Part shown: positions 26,406-33,808 of the stretch, piece by piece | Position numbering within the stretch: position 1 is the first letter of the stretch | Layout: each line of letters begins with the position of its first letter | Assembly (NCBI GenBank): GCA_900547005.1 | Contig: URER01000002.1 | Span: 78,018-142,017, forward strand | DNA length: 64,000 nucleotides | Direction: 5' to 3' | Source: an uncultured Prevotella sp. | GTDB lineage: Bacteria; Bacteroidota; Bacteroidia; Bacteroidales; Bacteroidaceae | The notes under the pieces: model-generated | The model's database searches: none | The model's input: the letters and a program-made list of their open reading frames with translations, nothing else | What the model was told of the DNA's origin: nothing | Position numbers and translations under genes: made by a program

Positions 26406-26800
26406 TTGTAATAAACTCTGTGTGGATTGCAAGGATGCGCTAAGGCGCAAATTATGAAAGTGGCTTGTGAGTTTTCTTTTACGAGAGTGCATCGATGCCC
26501 CCCTTAGTGCGCCCTTTGGTGTGCCTTGACGCACCCTTGTAGAAGCGCCTTTTTAAGGCACCTCAAGGAGTGCACAAACTTTTAAAAATATCATTCTATC
26601 ATTTGTCATTATGGAAAAATATCTTTATATTTGCACTGTGAATGAGCTCCTACTGTTGGACGCTCATTGCGAAAGTGTTGTTTATTATTCTAAGTTCTTT
26701 TCAGAGCTGTTCGAAATATAAACAATTGGCTCTACACTTAACTTCTTATTAACTTGCCAGTCCGTTGGATCTTTTGGAATGGCACAAAAACCTTAATATA
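26406..26800. other. duplicated WYL 3' remnant plus promoter/leader, copy 2
   Basis: About 26434-26460 reads KDALRRKL-stop, a scrap of a WYL gene end like 21812-21839. An inverted repeat (GTGCCTT 26521-26527 with AAGGCAC 26555-26561) follows, then the promoter (26602-26633), then a leader motif matching that at 22195-22243. The order is the same as in copy 1, but copy 2 lacks about 150-200 bp between promoter and leader. Confidence 0.75.
26602..26633 (+). promoter_or_regulatory. promoter, copy 2 of duplicated module
   Basis: TTTG (26602-26605), 20-bp spacer, TATATTTG (26626-26633). The core is identical to copy 1 over 36 bases. Confidence 0.8.
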
Positions 26801-27100
26801 ATGAAAGGTAAGAAAGTATTTACTTCACAAGAGATTAAGAGAATTGAAGAATTAATCGAAGAGAAACTTAAGTCTCCAAGTAACAAACAAAAAAGGGTAA
26901 GAGATAGAATTAGAGATATTGGTTTCTATTGGGAAGATTATCATCCTAAAGGTGAAAAACCAAAGGTTGAATACAATGTCGAGAACTTCAGGGAGCTGAT
27001 AGAAGAAGGGAAGATTACAGTTAAAGATGATGGTTTAAATAAAAGTGGCATTATACAAAGGCTTAAAAAAATTATTATGACCTTTTTCAAACGTAGATAG
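26801..27100 (+). CDS. small 'IGFY' protein, copy 2
   Basis: A 99-aa product from ATG 26801, which aligns with the copy-1 start; the frame could begin earlier at 26765, but that part is the leader. The core KQKRVRDRIRDIGFYW and the following NFRELIEEGKITV match copy 1 (NIGFYG, KFEELLLSGSIEV). It then continues with a basic tail (IIQRLKKIIMTFFKRR) that could be an amphipathic or membrane-touching helix. Function unknown. Upstream is a promoter/leader duplicate; downstream is a HARE-HTH gene. Confidence 0.65.
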   Translation: MKGKKVFTSQEIKRIEELIEEKLKSPSNKQKRVRDRIRDIGFYWEDYHPKGEKPKVEYNVENFRELIEEGKITVKDDGLNKSGIIQRLKKIIMTFFKRR

Positions 27101-27165
27101 ATACATTATTAAATAATTTGCCATTTCATTTATTCTTGGGATGGTGTAAAAAAGAAAGGAAACCG

Positions 27166-27399
27166 ATGGAAACAGAAATGAAGCTGCATGAAGCTATTAT
27201 TAAAGTCTTAAGCGAGAGTGAAAAGGAAACTATGACTCCTCAGGAAATTGCGGACGAGATAAACAAGCGCAAATTGTATGAAAGAGGGGATAAAGGGACC
27301 ATTCCTTCAAGCCAGATAAGTGCAAGGGTTAATCAATATTCGCATTTGTTTAATAAGCGAATGATTAGCAGACATTCTTTTATTAGTTTGAAATCTTAA
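27166..27399 (+). CDS. stand-alone HARE-HTH domain protein
   Basis: A 77-aa product from ATG 27166; upstream in-frame codons belong to a leader-like repeat. KLHEAIIKVLSES, TPQEIADEINKRKLYERGD and IPSSQISARVNQYSHLF match the HARE-HTH winged-helix domain known from bacterial restriction enzymes, RNA polymerase delta and eukaryotic HB1/ASXL proteins. Normally it is fused to a nuclease or other effector; here it is the whole protein. Likely DNA-binding, possibly sensing modified DNA (inference). Confidence 0.75.
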   Translation: METEMKLHEAIIKVLSESEKETMTPQEIADEINKRKLYERGDKGTIPSSQISARVNQYSHLFNKRMISRHSFISLKS

Positions 27400-27466
27400 C
27401 TTTATGAACAATACAGAGTTTCCTTCGTGAGTAGGCACGGTTTTGAAGTTATAACAATATAATTCT

Positions 27467-27673
27467 ATGAACATAAATCTTTTATTGCTGACAATCATCG
27501 CGGTGATATACATCATAAGTATCATACCGGCGTTGATATTGATGAAACATAATAGAAAGGAACATATGGACGTGGATGCCAGGGGTAACAGACTCGGGTC
27601 CGTGACACTCTTTTTGTCTGTATGGGCGATAACTCCGCTATTTTTCATTTGGTATCTGTTTAGAAAGAATTGA
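27467..27673 (+). CDS. small membrane protein, two TM segments
   Basis: A 68-aa product: TM helix 4-24, a charged loop (KHNRKEHMDVDARGNRLG) and a second TM helix about 44-64 ending in Arg/Lys. No family recognised. It is the last gene of the small-protein group and could be a holin-like or effector membrane protein, but nothing in the sequence proves this. Confidence 0.5.
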   Translation: MNINLLLLTIIAVIYIISIIPALILMKHNRKEHMDVDARGNRLGSVTLFLSVWAITPLFFIWYLFRKN

Positions 27674-27837
27674 ATATATTGTGTGCCATATATGAATAAA
27701 GGGGTAGAATCGAAAAGCGTAGGTCCTGGTGGTGTTTTGTGTGCCTCTTTAGCAAGAATAATTGGTAATCAGTACTCCCCAAGTCATTATTTGTATGGCA
27801 TTGGTACTGCACTTCTTTTATGGAGGCAGTGCGGTTA

Positions 27838-27970
27838 GTACAGAATTATACAAGCGTGTTGTACTTTTAGTACATGACCTATGTACTAAAAGTACAAAGC
27901 CTTTGTACTAACGCTACAAAGCCTCTGTACAGTTTGTACATGGGCGTTGTACAAAAACTGTATAAATATT
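27838..27970. repeat. 22-bp tandem array B (6 units)
   Basis: Units start with GTAC at 27838 (23 bp), 27861, 27883, 27905, 27927 and 27949 (22 bp each). The general form is TGTAC-N5-GTACA, for example GTACTTTTAGTAC and GTACTAAAAGTAC. One unit changes both arms (TTTGTA...TACAAA), keeping the dyad. There is no similarity to array A beyond period and dyad. Confidence 0.9.
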
Positions 27971-28034
27971 ATCGCGTTATATTTTATTCGCTACGGTCTA
28001 ATAAAGCACCATCTTCCTTAACTTCTATAATTAT

Positions 28035-28141
28035 TTATTGCGTCCGATAAAATGACTATCTTTACTCATGGTTATAATTGTCTTAATCTTAAAACAAAGA
28101 TAACCAAAAGGGCTGATACCTCGTGAGAAGTGTCAGCCCTA
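28035..28141 (-). repeat. dispersed hairpin element, copy 2
   Basis: On the minus strand: stem AGGGCTGA/TCAGCCCT around an ACTTCTCACGAGGT loop region, then TTTTGGTTATCT, then ATAACCATGAGTAAA and TTATCGGACGCAATAA. The same order and most bases occur on + at 43668-43774. The hairpin plus T-run could end transcription of the decayed gene upstream on this strand. Confidence 0.8.
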
Positions 28142-28212
28142 ATACATTGTATGCTTAAAAAAGTTTTATCGAATAGCAATATAAAGAATAACCTGTTTGA
28201 GACTTCCTGCGG

Positions 28213-28538
28213 TCAATTTTCTTCGGATTTACTTTCATACCATAGATCTGCATATTTTTTGGAGTAGTTGGAAGATAATTCGCCTCGTTTCTTTTCGTCT
28301 TCTTTGCATTTATTGTAAAGTTTGCTATTAAAAGGGTCTGCAAATACAATACTGCGCACTTTTGTCGCATCCTCCAGATGATTAGGTTCAATTTCCATAA
28401 TAAAATCGCCCTCATATTCTAGATTATCTGGATTTATCTGTGAGAAAAGTTTTAAGTCTGTTATGTAAAACAGAGGTCACCGTTCTCATCTACGAATATG
28501 GCAGCAAGGGCATTAAAGAATCCGTCTCTATTATTTTC
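28213..28538 (-). pseudogene. decayed gene, frameshifted
   Basis: The downstream part is open from ATG 28398 (MEIEPNHLEDATKVRSIVFA...), 61 codons. The same frame is open further upstream without an ATG (ITDLKLFSQINPDNLEYEGD), and upstream of about 28475 the coding pattern continues in another frame (NALAAIFVDENGDL). Removing a 2-bp CT duplication near 28471-28476 would join them. A stop at 28539-28541 marks the upper limit of what I can read. The parent family is not recognised. Confidence 0.55.
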
Positions 28539-28630
28539 TTACCGTGAGAATACGTGGAATAAAGCCGTATTTTGGATTAAAATCTGTGAGATTTGGCAGG
28601 TGAAACAAATAATAGAGGCGCGTGGGAAAG

Positions 28631-28703
28631 AGCGGAATGCGGGACTCGAACCCGTGACTTTCGGCTTGGGAAGCCGACGCTCTACCAACTGAGCTAATTC
28701 CGC
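28631..28703 (-). tRNA. tRNA-Gly (CCC)
   Basis: A 73-nt cloverleaf on the minus strand: acceptor GCGGAAT/ATTCCGC, D-arm GCTCAGTTGGTAGAGC, anticodon stem TCGGC/GCCGA with loop TTCCCAA, T-loop TTCGAGT. Anticodon CCC reads GGG. CCA is not encoded. Confidence 0.95.
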
Positions 28704-28802
28704 AAGACGGCGAAGGTACACTATTCTATAAGATTGTGTATATAAAATAAAATTGGAAGATGCGCAATCTAAACGCTATCGCTTCCAATCTTTACCTTTA
28801 TG

Positions 28803-28875
28803 AGCCGATACCGGGACTCGAACCCGGGACCTATTCATTACGAATGAATTGCTCTACCAACTGAGCCATATCGGC
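28803..28875 (-). tRNA. tRNA-Thr (CGT)
   Basis: A 73-nt cloverleaf on the minus strand: acceptor GCCGATA/TATCGGC, D-arm GCTCAGTTGGTAGAGC, anticodon loop TTCGTAA (anticodon CGT, reads ACG), T-arm CCGGG TTCGAGT CCCGG. It is transcribed before tRNA-Gly from the same promoter, 99 bp apart. Confidence 0.95.
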
Positions 28876-28885
28876 GAAATCGTTT

Positions 28886-28894
28886 GCAAAGGTA
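28886..28894 (-). promoter_or_regulatory. tRNA-Thr/tRNA-Gly promoter -7 element
   Basis: Minus strand TACCTTTGC, 10 bp upstream of the tRNA-Thr 5' end. No clear TTTG at the expected distance. Confidence 0.55.
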
Positions 28895-28996
28895 ATATTT
28901 TATTCGTAAACGGGAAATTAAAGAGGGGATAAATGATACTAACTGATAAATATTTAACAATTCTTTAAAGTTTGAACAATCCTTTGTATATCGTTT

Positions 28997-29028
28997 TTTG
29001 CGTATAATCTTACTTTTTTGTATTTTTG
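28997..29028 (+). promoter_or_regulatory. promoter of the DUF2520/KdsC/Maf group
   Basis: TTTG (28997-29000), 20-bp spacer, TATTTTTG (29021-29028), 22 bp before the ATG at 29051. Confidence 0.75.
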
Positions 29029-29050
29029 TACTTAAAAAATAAAGCCCATA

Positions 29051-29848
29051 ATGAGAATCACATTGATTGGTGCCGGTAATCTTGCAACCCAATTGGGTAA
29101 GGCTCTTTCTGTCGCAGGACACAAGATAGTGCAGGTGTATAGCAGGACGTCTGTGGCGGCAGAAACTTTGGCGAATACCATCGGAGGCATCGCAACGAAT
29201 AATTTGAGTGAAATAAATAATGAAGCAGATATATATATATATGCTTTGAAGGATAGTGTACTGCGAGATGTAATAAAAGAAACGAGCCGTAACATCGGGC
29301 TTGACAAGATACTCTTGCATACGGCCGGTTCCATGTCTATTGATTGTTTTGCAACAGAATCGGAAGCTATGCATTATGGAGTTTTATATCCAATGCAGAC
29401 TTTTTCAAAATCACGTGATGTGAATTTCAATGAGATACCATGTTTTATTGAAAGTAATGACGTCTATACAGATGGTAAAATACGTGAATTGGCTGAATCA
29501 ATATCGGATAATGTATATGAGTTATCGTCAGAAAAACGTAAATATTTACATCTCTCCGCGGTTTGGGCGTGCAACTTCACTAACCATTGTTATACCATTG
29601 CATCGGAGATGGTGGGTAAATGCGGCCTCCCGTTTGATGTATTGTTTCCGTTGATAGATGAAACGGCGAGGAAAGTACACGACCTGTCACCTCTGAAAGC
29701 GCAAACCGGTCCGGCCATACGCTATGACGATAATGTGATAAAGGCGCAGATGGCGCTTCTCGGGACTGACGAGATGCTGACTAATATATATATGGAAATG
29801 TCTAAAAGTATATATCAGAGAAATAAAATAGCGGAGGAAAAGATATGA
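29051..29848 (+). CDS. Rossmann-fold DUF2520 protein
   Basis: A 265-aa protein with the N-terminal NAD(P)-binding loop ITLIGAGNLATQLGKAL and a ProC/6-phosphogluconate-dehydrogenase-like architecture. It has LLHTAGSMSID near residue 95 and the YGVLYPMQTFSK segment typical of DUF2520. It is a predicted oxidoreductase with unknown substrate. It overlaps the KdsC-like gene by 4 bp (ATGA), so the two are coupled. Confidence 0.85.
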   Translation: MRITLIGAGNLATQLGKALSVAGHKIVQVYSRTSVAAETLANTIGGIATNNLSEINNEADIYIYALKDSVLRDVIKETSRNIGLDKILLHTAGSMSIDCFATESEAMHYGVLYPMQTFSKSRDVNFNEIPCFIESNDVYTDGKIRELAESISDNVYELSSEKRKYLHLSAVWACNFTNHCYTIASEMVGKCGLPFDVLFPLIDETARKVHDLSPLKAQTGPAIRYDDNVIKAQMALLGTDEMLTNIYMEMSKSIYQRNKIAEEKI

Positions 29849-30363
29849 TAAATTATGATTTGACAAAAATACGTGCCATCGTGTTTGATGTAGATGGGGT
29901 TTTGTCGGCAGAGACTATCACACTGTCGCATGATGGCGAACCGCTGCGCACAGTGAATATTAAGGATGGTTACGCCATACAATACGCCGTGAAAATGGGA
30001 TTGCGCATCGCAATTATGACCGGTGGAAATACTGAAGCAGTCAGAGTACGCTATGAAGGCCTCGGCGTAAAGGATATATATATGGGATGCGGCATGAAAA
30101 TAAAGTCCTGGGAAGAGTTTTTGTCGAAATACGGATATGACGACAGCGAGGTTATTTTTGTAGGAGACGATATTCCCGATTATGAGGTCATGAAGCGTAG
30201 TGGATGTCCGTGCTGCCCTGCTGATGCGTGTCCTGACATCAAATCAATTTCACGATATGTCAGTGGATGCAAAGGTGGATACGGATGCGGACGCGACATT
30301 ATAGAACAGGTGCTGCGTGCGCAAGATAAATGGTTGAGCAATGCTAAAGCTTTTGGTTGGTAG
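29845..30363 (+). CDS. HAD phosphatase, KdsC-like
   Basis: A 172-aa type C0 HAD protein: nucleophile loop FDVDGVL (Asp15, Asp17), AIMTGG motif II, a Lys in the middle, and GDDIPDYEVM motif IV. The domain lacks a cap, as in 3-deoxy-D-manno-octulosonate-8-phosphate (KDO-8-P) phosphatase, which acts in lipopolysaccharide inner-core synthesis as a tetramer. The C-terminal GGYGCGRDIIEQVL tail fits KdsC. In Bacteroidetes the family may also accept related 9-carbon sugar phosphates. Confidence 0.85.
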   Translation: MINYDLTKIRAIVFDVDGVLSAETITLSHDGEPLRTVNIKDGYAIQYAVKMGLRIAIMTGGNTEAVRVRYEGLGVKDIYMGCGMKIKSWEEFLSKYGYDDSEVIFVGDDIPDYEVMKRSGCPCCPADACPDIKSISRYVSGCKGGYGCGRDIIEQVLRAQDKWLSNAKAFGW

Positions 30364-30377
30364 ATTGTAAAATAAGG

Positions 30378-30394
30378 TAAGACTTTACAAAACC
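30378..30394. repeat. 17-bp sequence repeated in inverse orientation
   Basis: TAAGACTTTACAAAACC. Its reverse complement is present exactly at 20781-20797, upstream of the WYL gene. Confidence 0.6.
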
Positions 30395-30512
30395 TCTGCA
30401 ATCAAAACAAAATGAAAGAACAGTGGTTTTTACAGGCTGAAAAAGGTTTGTGAATCCCTCGAACTCACTAAAATAAATAAAGGACGATATCATATAATAT
30501 TAAAAATGCGTT

Positions 30513-31082
30513 ATGTATAAAATAATATTGGCGAGCAATTCCCCACGCAGACGGGAACTGCTTTCCGGATTAGGCTTGGAGTTTGAAGTTAAGGTAATAC
30601 CAGGTATTTCCGAGGACTATCCATCAGGAATTTCGGCTGAAGAGGTCGCAAAATATATTGCAAAAGAAAAGGCTGAGCCATATAGAATAGGAAATATGGT
30701 AAAGTCTGGAGAATTGGTTTTGACAGCCGACACGATAGTAGTTATTGATGATGAGATTCTCGGAAAACCAAAAGATGGCAATGATGCGAAAATAATGCTT
30801 AGGAAACTTAGCGGTAAAACCCACCAAGTGATAACCGGAGTGTGCTTTACTACACTTGAACGGCAATATTCATTCGCCGTTGAGACTGATGTTACATTTA
30901 AGGAATTGGCGGAAGAGGAAATTTGTTATTATGTAGAAAAGTACCACCCTTTAGACAAAGCCGGGGCATACGGAATACAAGAGTGGATAGGTTATGTGGG
31001 AGTTACAGGCATAAAAGGTAGTTACTTTAATGTCATGGGACTGCCTGTGCAACGCATTTGGGACGAATTGAGAAGTTTCTAA
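30513..31082 (+). CDS. Maf family nucleotide pyrophosphatase
   Basis: A 189-aa protein with the Maf N-terminus ILASNSPRRRELLSGLG, then TADTIVVIDDEILGKPKD and the GISEDYPSG loop. Maf proteins hydrolyse dTTP/UTP or modified nucleotides and have been linked to septum control. The motif set is complete; the substrate subtype cannot be settled here. Confidence 0.92.
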   Translation: MYKIILASNSPRRRELLSGLGLEFEVKVIPGISEDYPSGISAEEVAKYIAKEKAEPYRIGNMVKSGELVLTADTIVVIDDEILGKPKDGNDAKIMLRKLSGKTHQVITGVCFTTLERQYSFAVETDVTFKELAEEEICYYVEKYHPLDKAGAYGIQEWIGYVGVTGIKGSYFNVMGLPVQRIWDELRSF

Positions 31083-31386
31083 GAGGAATTATAAATATAT
31101 AAAAACGGTTTTGATATTAGTCGTAATATGTAAGAAATATGGATGATAAATAGGAAAATCTTCCTGAGGGACAGATTACAGAACTATCTGATAATCACTA
31201 TGATATTGCAGATGAAGAGTTGCTTTTCAATAATTTCTCTGTGTTTTTATCCTCGAAAAATTTATTAGTAACTATTTTTCCCGAAAATTAACAAAAAAAA
31301 CGCGGAAATATTTGACACGTGTTATAAAAAAATATATATTTGCAAAAGAATATATAAGTCGGTAATCCATTATAACACATAAAGTT
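31083..31386. other. non-coding region with the AraC-type gene promoter
   Basis: 304 bp, AT-rich. No ORF worth calling; the ATG at 31140 opens into only a few codons. The promoter is at 31311-31342 and carries an 8-bp palindrome between its elements. Confidence 0.7.
31311..31342 (+). promoter_or_regulatory. promoter with ACACGTGT palindrome in the spacer
   Basis: TTTG (31311-31314), 20-bp spacer, TATATTTG (31335-31342). The palindrome ACACGTGT occupies 31315-31322, directly after TTTG, which is a natural place for an operator. Confidence 0.7.
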
Positions 31387-31851
31387 ATGGCTAAATATAA
31401 CATTACAGAAAAGAAGGAAAAAACGGCTGTTTATCGGAGTCTGATTAATCCACAATTAATGGATGAGTTAAAGGGGAAAATCCTTGACACAATTCTTGTC
31501 GGTAAAAAATACAAGGACAAGAATTATTCGGCTAAGCAGCTTGCAGCAGATTTGGGTACAAATACTCGCTACATTTCTGCTGTTGTCAATGTGCGGTTCC
31601 ACATGAACTACACATCGTTTATTAATAAATTCCGCATAGAAGAGGCTATGTCCCTTCTTACTGACAAACGTTACCATGACTTGAATATGGAGGATATTAG
31701 CGATATGGTTGGCTTCTCAAACCGTCAATCTTTTTATGCGTCTTTCTATAAATTCAACGGTATTACACCACGAGACTATAAAATGCAGAAATTAGAAGAA
31801 GCTAACGAAGAGAAAACAACTAAAAAACAGGTAAAAACAGAAATAAAATGA
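31387..31851 (+). CDS. AraC-type DNA-binding protein (HTH domain only)
   Basis: A 154-aa protein whose residues about 35-135 form the double helix-turn-helix of the AraC family: YSAKQLAADLGTNTRYISAVV, FRIEEAMSLLTD, EDISDMVGFSNRQSFYASFYKFNGITPRDY. There is no ligand-binding or receiver domain, only a 30-residue N-terminus and a Lys-rich tail. It could be constitutively active or controlled by level. It is followed 8 bp later by the M49 peptidase gene. Confidence 0.85.
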   Translation: MAKYNITEKKEKTAVYRSLINPQLMDELKGKILDTILVGKKYKDKNYSAKQLAADLGTNTRYISAVVNVRFHMNYTSFINKFRIEEAMSLLTDKRYHDLNMEDISDMVGFSNRQSFYASFYKFNGITPRDYKMQKLEEANEEKTTKKQVKTEIK

Positions 31852-31858
31852 ATAAAGA

Positions 31859-33808
31859 ATGAGGGGCGAATTTTCTTATGCAGACGAACATTTTGCAGAC
31901 TTGCAACTATTACGCTATCGTCTGAAAGATTTCAAATCTCTCTCTCTAAATCAGAAATGTTTGGTATATTGCCTCGCGAAAGCTACTTTGTATGGGCGAG
32001 ACATAACATTTGACCAGTTTGGTAAGTACAATTTGAGAATAAGGAGATTACTCGAAGTTGTATATTTAAATTATGAAGGTCAGAGAGAAGATAAAAATTT
32101 CAAGTCATTAGAATTGTATCTTAAGAGGGTATGGTTCTCTAATGGAATTTATCATCATTATGGCTGTGATAAGTTCTCACCGGAATTTACTAAGGAATTT
32201 TTGAAAGAACAATTAGAAGTTGTTCTTTCAAAAAATGCTGATTCGTTGCGTGACGAGACGTTGGAGTCTGTCATTGGCGAGTTGTTCCCTATTATATTCA
32301 ATCCTGCCGTTATGCCAAAGCGGGTCAATAAGGCTAATGGTGAAGACCTTGTTGAGACATCGGCCTGCAATTATTATGAGGGTGTAAGTCAGAAGGAGGT
32401 TGAGGATTTCTATGCTTCTAAAAGCACAAATGAAGATCGAGAACCATCATGGGGACTTAATTCAAAGCTCGTAAAGGATGCAGGAGAAATAAAAGAGATA
32501 GTATGGAAAGCAGACGGATTGTATGGAGCTGCTATTTCAAAAATAATATATTGGTTGTCTAAGGCTGCTGAATATTCCGAATCTGATAAGCAGAAAAAAG
32601 TAATAGAATTGCTCATAAGATATTATGAGACAGGTGATTTGGGCGATTTTGACGATTATTCAATAGAGTGGGTGCGCACCCATGATGGATTAATCGATTT
32701 CATAAACGGATTCATAGAAGTATATGGCGATCCACTCGGAATAAAGGCTTCGTGGGAAGGCATAGTAGAGATAAAAGACCTTGAGGCGACAAAACGTGCG
32801 CAGACAATAAGTGATAATGCGCAGTGGTTTGAGGATAACAGTCCGGTAGATCCGCGTTTCCGCAAACCTATTGTTAAAGGAGTCGTGGCAAGTGTTGTAT
32901 GTGCGGCAATGCTTGGCGGTGATGAGTATCCCTCTACGGCAATAGGCATAAATCTGCCTAACGCTGATTGGATTAGGGCGGAATATGGAAGTAAGAGCGT
33001 AACGATAAGTAATCTTACGGAGGCATATAATGCCGTCGGTCGAAATAATGGCTTTCTTAAAGAGTTTGTAATAAACGAGACTGTCCTTGACGAGATAAAT
33101 AAATGGGGAGATATATGCGATGACCTGCATACAGATTTGCATGAATGTCTTGGACATGGTAGTGGCAGACTATTACAAGGCGTGAGTCCGGACGCCCTAA
33201 AAGCCTATGGTAACGTAATAGAGGAGGCGAGGGCCGACTTGTTTGGATTGTATTATATAGCAGACAAGAAACTTGTTGATTTAGGTCTTACTCCTAATAT
33301 GGACGCGTATAAGTCGCAGTATTATACGTATATGATGAACGGTCTGATGACTCTGCTTGTTCGTATCAAACAAGGAAATTGTATAGAGGAAGCCCACATG
33401 AGGAATCGCGCTCTTATTGCATATTGGACACTTGAGCACAGTGATGGAGCCGTTGAACTTGTAAAAGAGAACGGAAAGACATTTGTACGCATAAATGATT
33501 ATGGAACATTACGTGATTGTTTTGCCAAGCTACTTGCAGAAGTGCAACGAATAAAGAGTACAGGAGACTTCGAAGCAGCAAGAGAACTTGTCGAGAAGTA
33601 TGCTGTAAATATTAATCAAGGCTTGCATAAAGAAATGCTTGAAAGGTATGCTTCGCTTAATATTGCCCCATATAAAGGCTTCTTGAATCCTAAAATGTCT
33701 CTTGTAAAAGATTCCGAGGGCAAAGTCGTAGATGTGGATTTGGACTATACAGAAACATATACTGAGCAGATGCTTCGATATAGTAAAGAATACTCAACAT
33801 TAATATGA
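31859..33808 (+). CDS. M49-family metallopeptidase (dipeptidyl peptidase III-like)
   Basis: A 649-aa protein with the zinc motif HECLGH (His428, Glu429, His433) and the second motif EEARAD (residues 455-460), where the glutamate completes zinc binding. This is the M49 pair, normally HELLGH and EECRAD/E. It has no signal peptide, so it is probably cytoplasmic and cleaves dipeptides from peptide N-termini. Bacteroidetes versions are often mislabelled 'dihydrofolate reductase' in databases, and nothing here supports that name. It overlaps the next gene by 4 bp. Confidence 0.88.
   Translation: MRGEFSYADEHFADLQLLRYRLKDFKSLSLNQKCLVYCLAKATLYGRDITFDQFGKYNLRIRRLLEVVYLNYEGQREDKNFKSLELYLKRVWFSNGIYHHYGCDKFSPEFTKEFLKEQLEVVLSKNADSLRDETLESVIGELFPIIFNPAVMPKRVNKANGEDLVETSACNYYEGVSQKEVEDFYASKSTNEDREPSWGLNSKLVKDAGEIKEIVWKADGLYGAAISKIIYWLSKAAEYSESDKQKKVIELLIRYYETGDLGDFDDYSIEWVRTHDGLIDFINGFIEVYGDPLGIKASWEGIVEIKDLEATKRAQTISDNAQWFEDNSPVDPRFRKPIVKGVVASVVCAAMLGGDEYPSTAIGINLPNADWIRAEYGSKSVTISNLTEAYNAVGRNNGFLKEFVINETVLDEINKWGDICDDLHTDLHECLGHGSGRLLQGVSPDALKAYGNVIEEARADLFGLYYIADKKLVDLGLTPNMDAYKSQYYTYMMNGLMTLLVRIKQGNCIEEAHMRNRALIAYWTLEHSDGAVELVKENGKTFVRINDYGTLRDCFAKLLAEVQRIKSTGDFEAARELVEKYAVNINQGLHKEMLERYASLNIAPYKGFLNPKMSLVKDSEGKVVDVDLDYTETYTEQMLRYSKEYSTLI

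Larger units (their letters stand above)
27674..28212. other. non-coding region with array B and a hairpin element
   Basis: No gene supported. It contains the 22-bp array B (27838-27970) and copy 2 of the hairpin element (28035-28141). Confidence 0.7.

Noticed and set aside
28498..28692. Plus-strand ORF of 64 aa
   Set aside because: It runs over the tRNA-Gly gene on the other strand.
31859..33808. Dihydrofolate reductase label often given to this family
   Set aside because: The protein has clear M49 zinc motifs (HECLGH, EEARAD) and no DHFR motifs.
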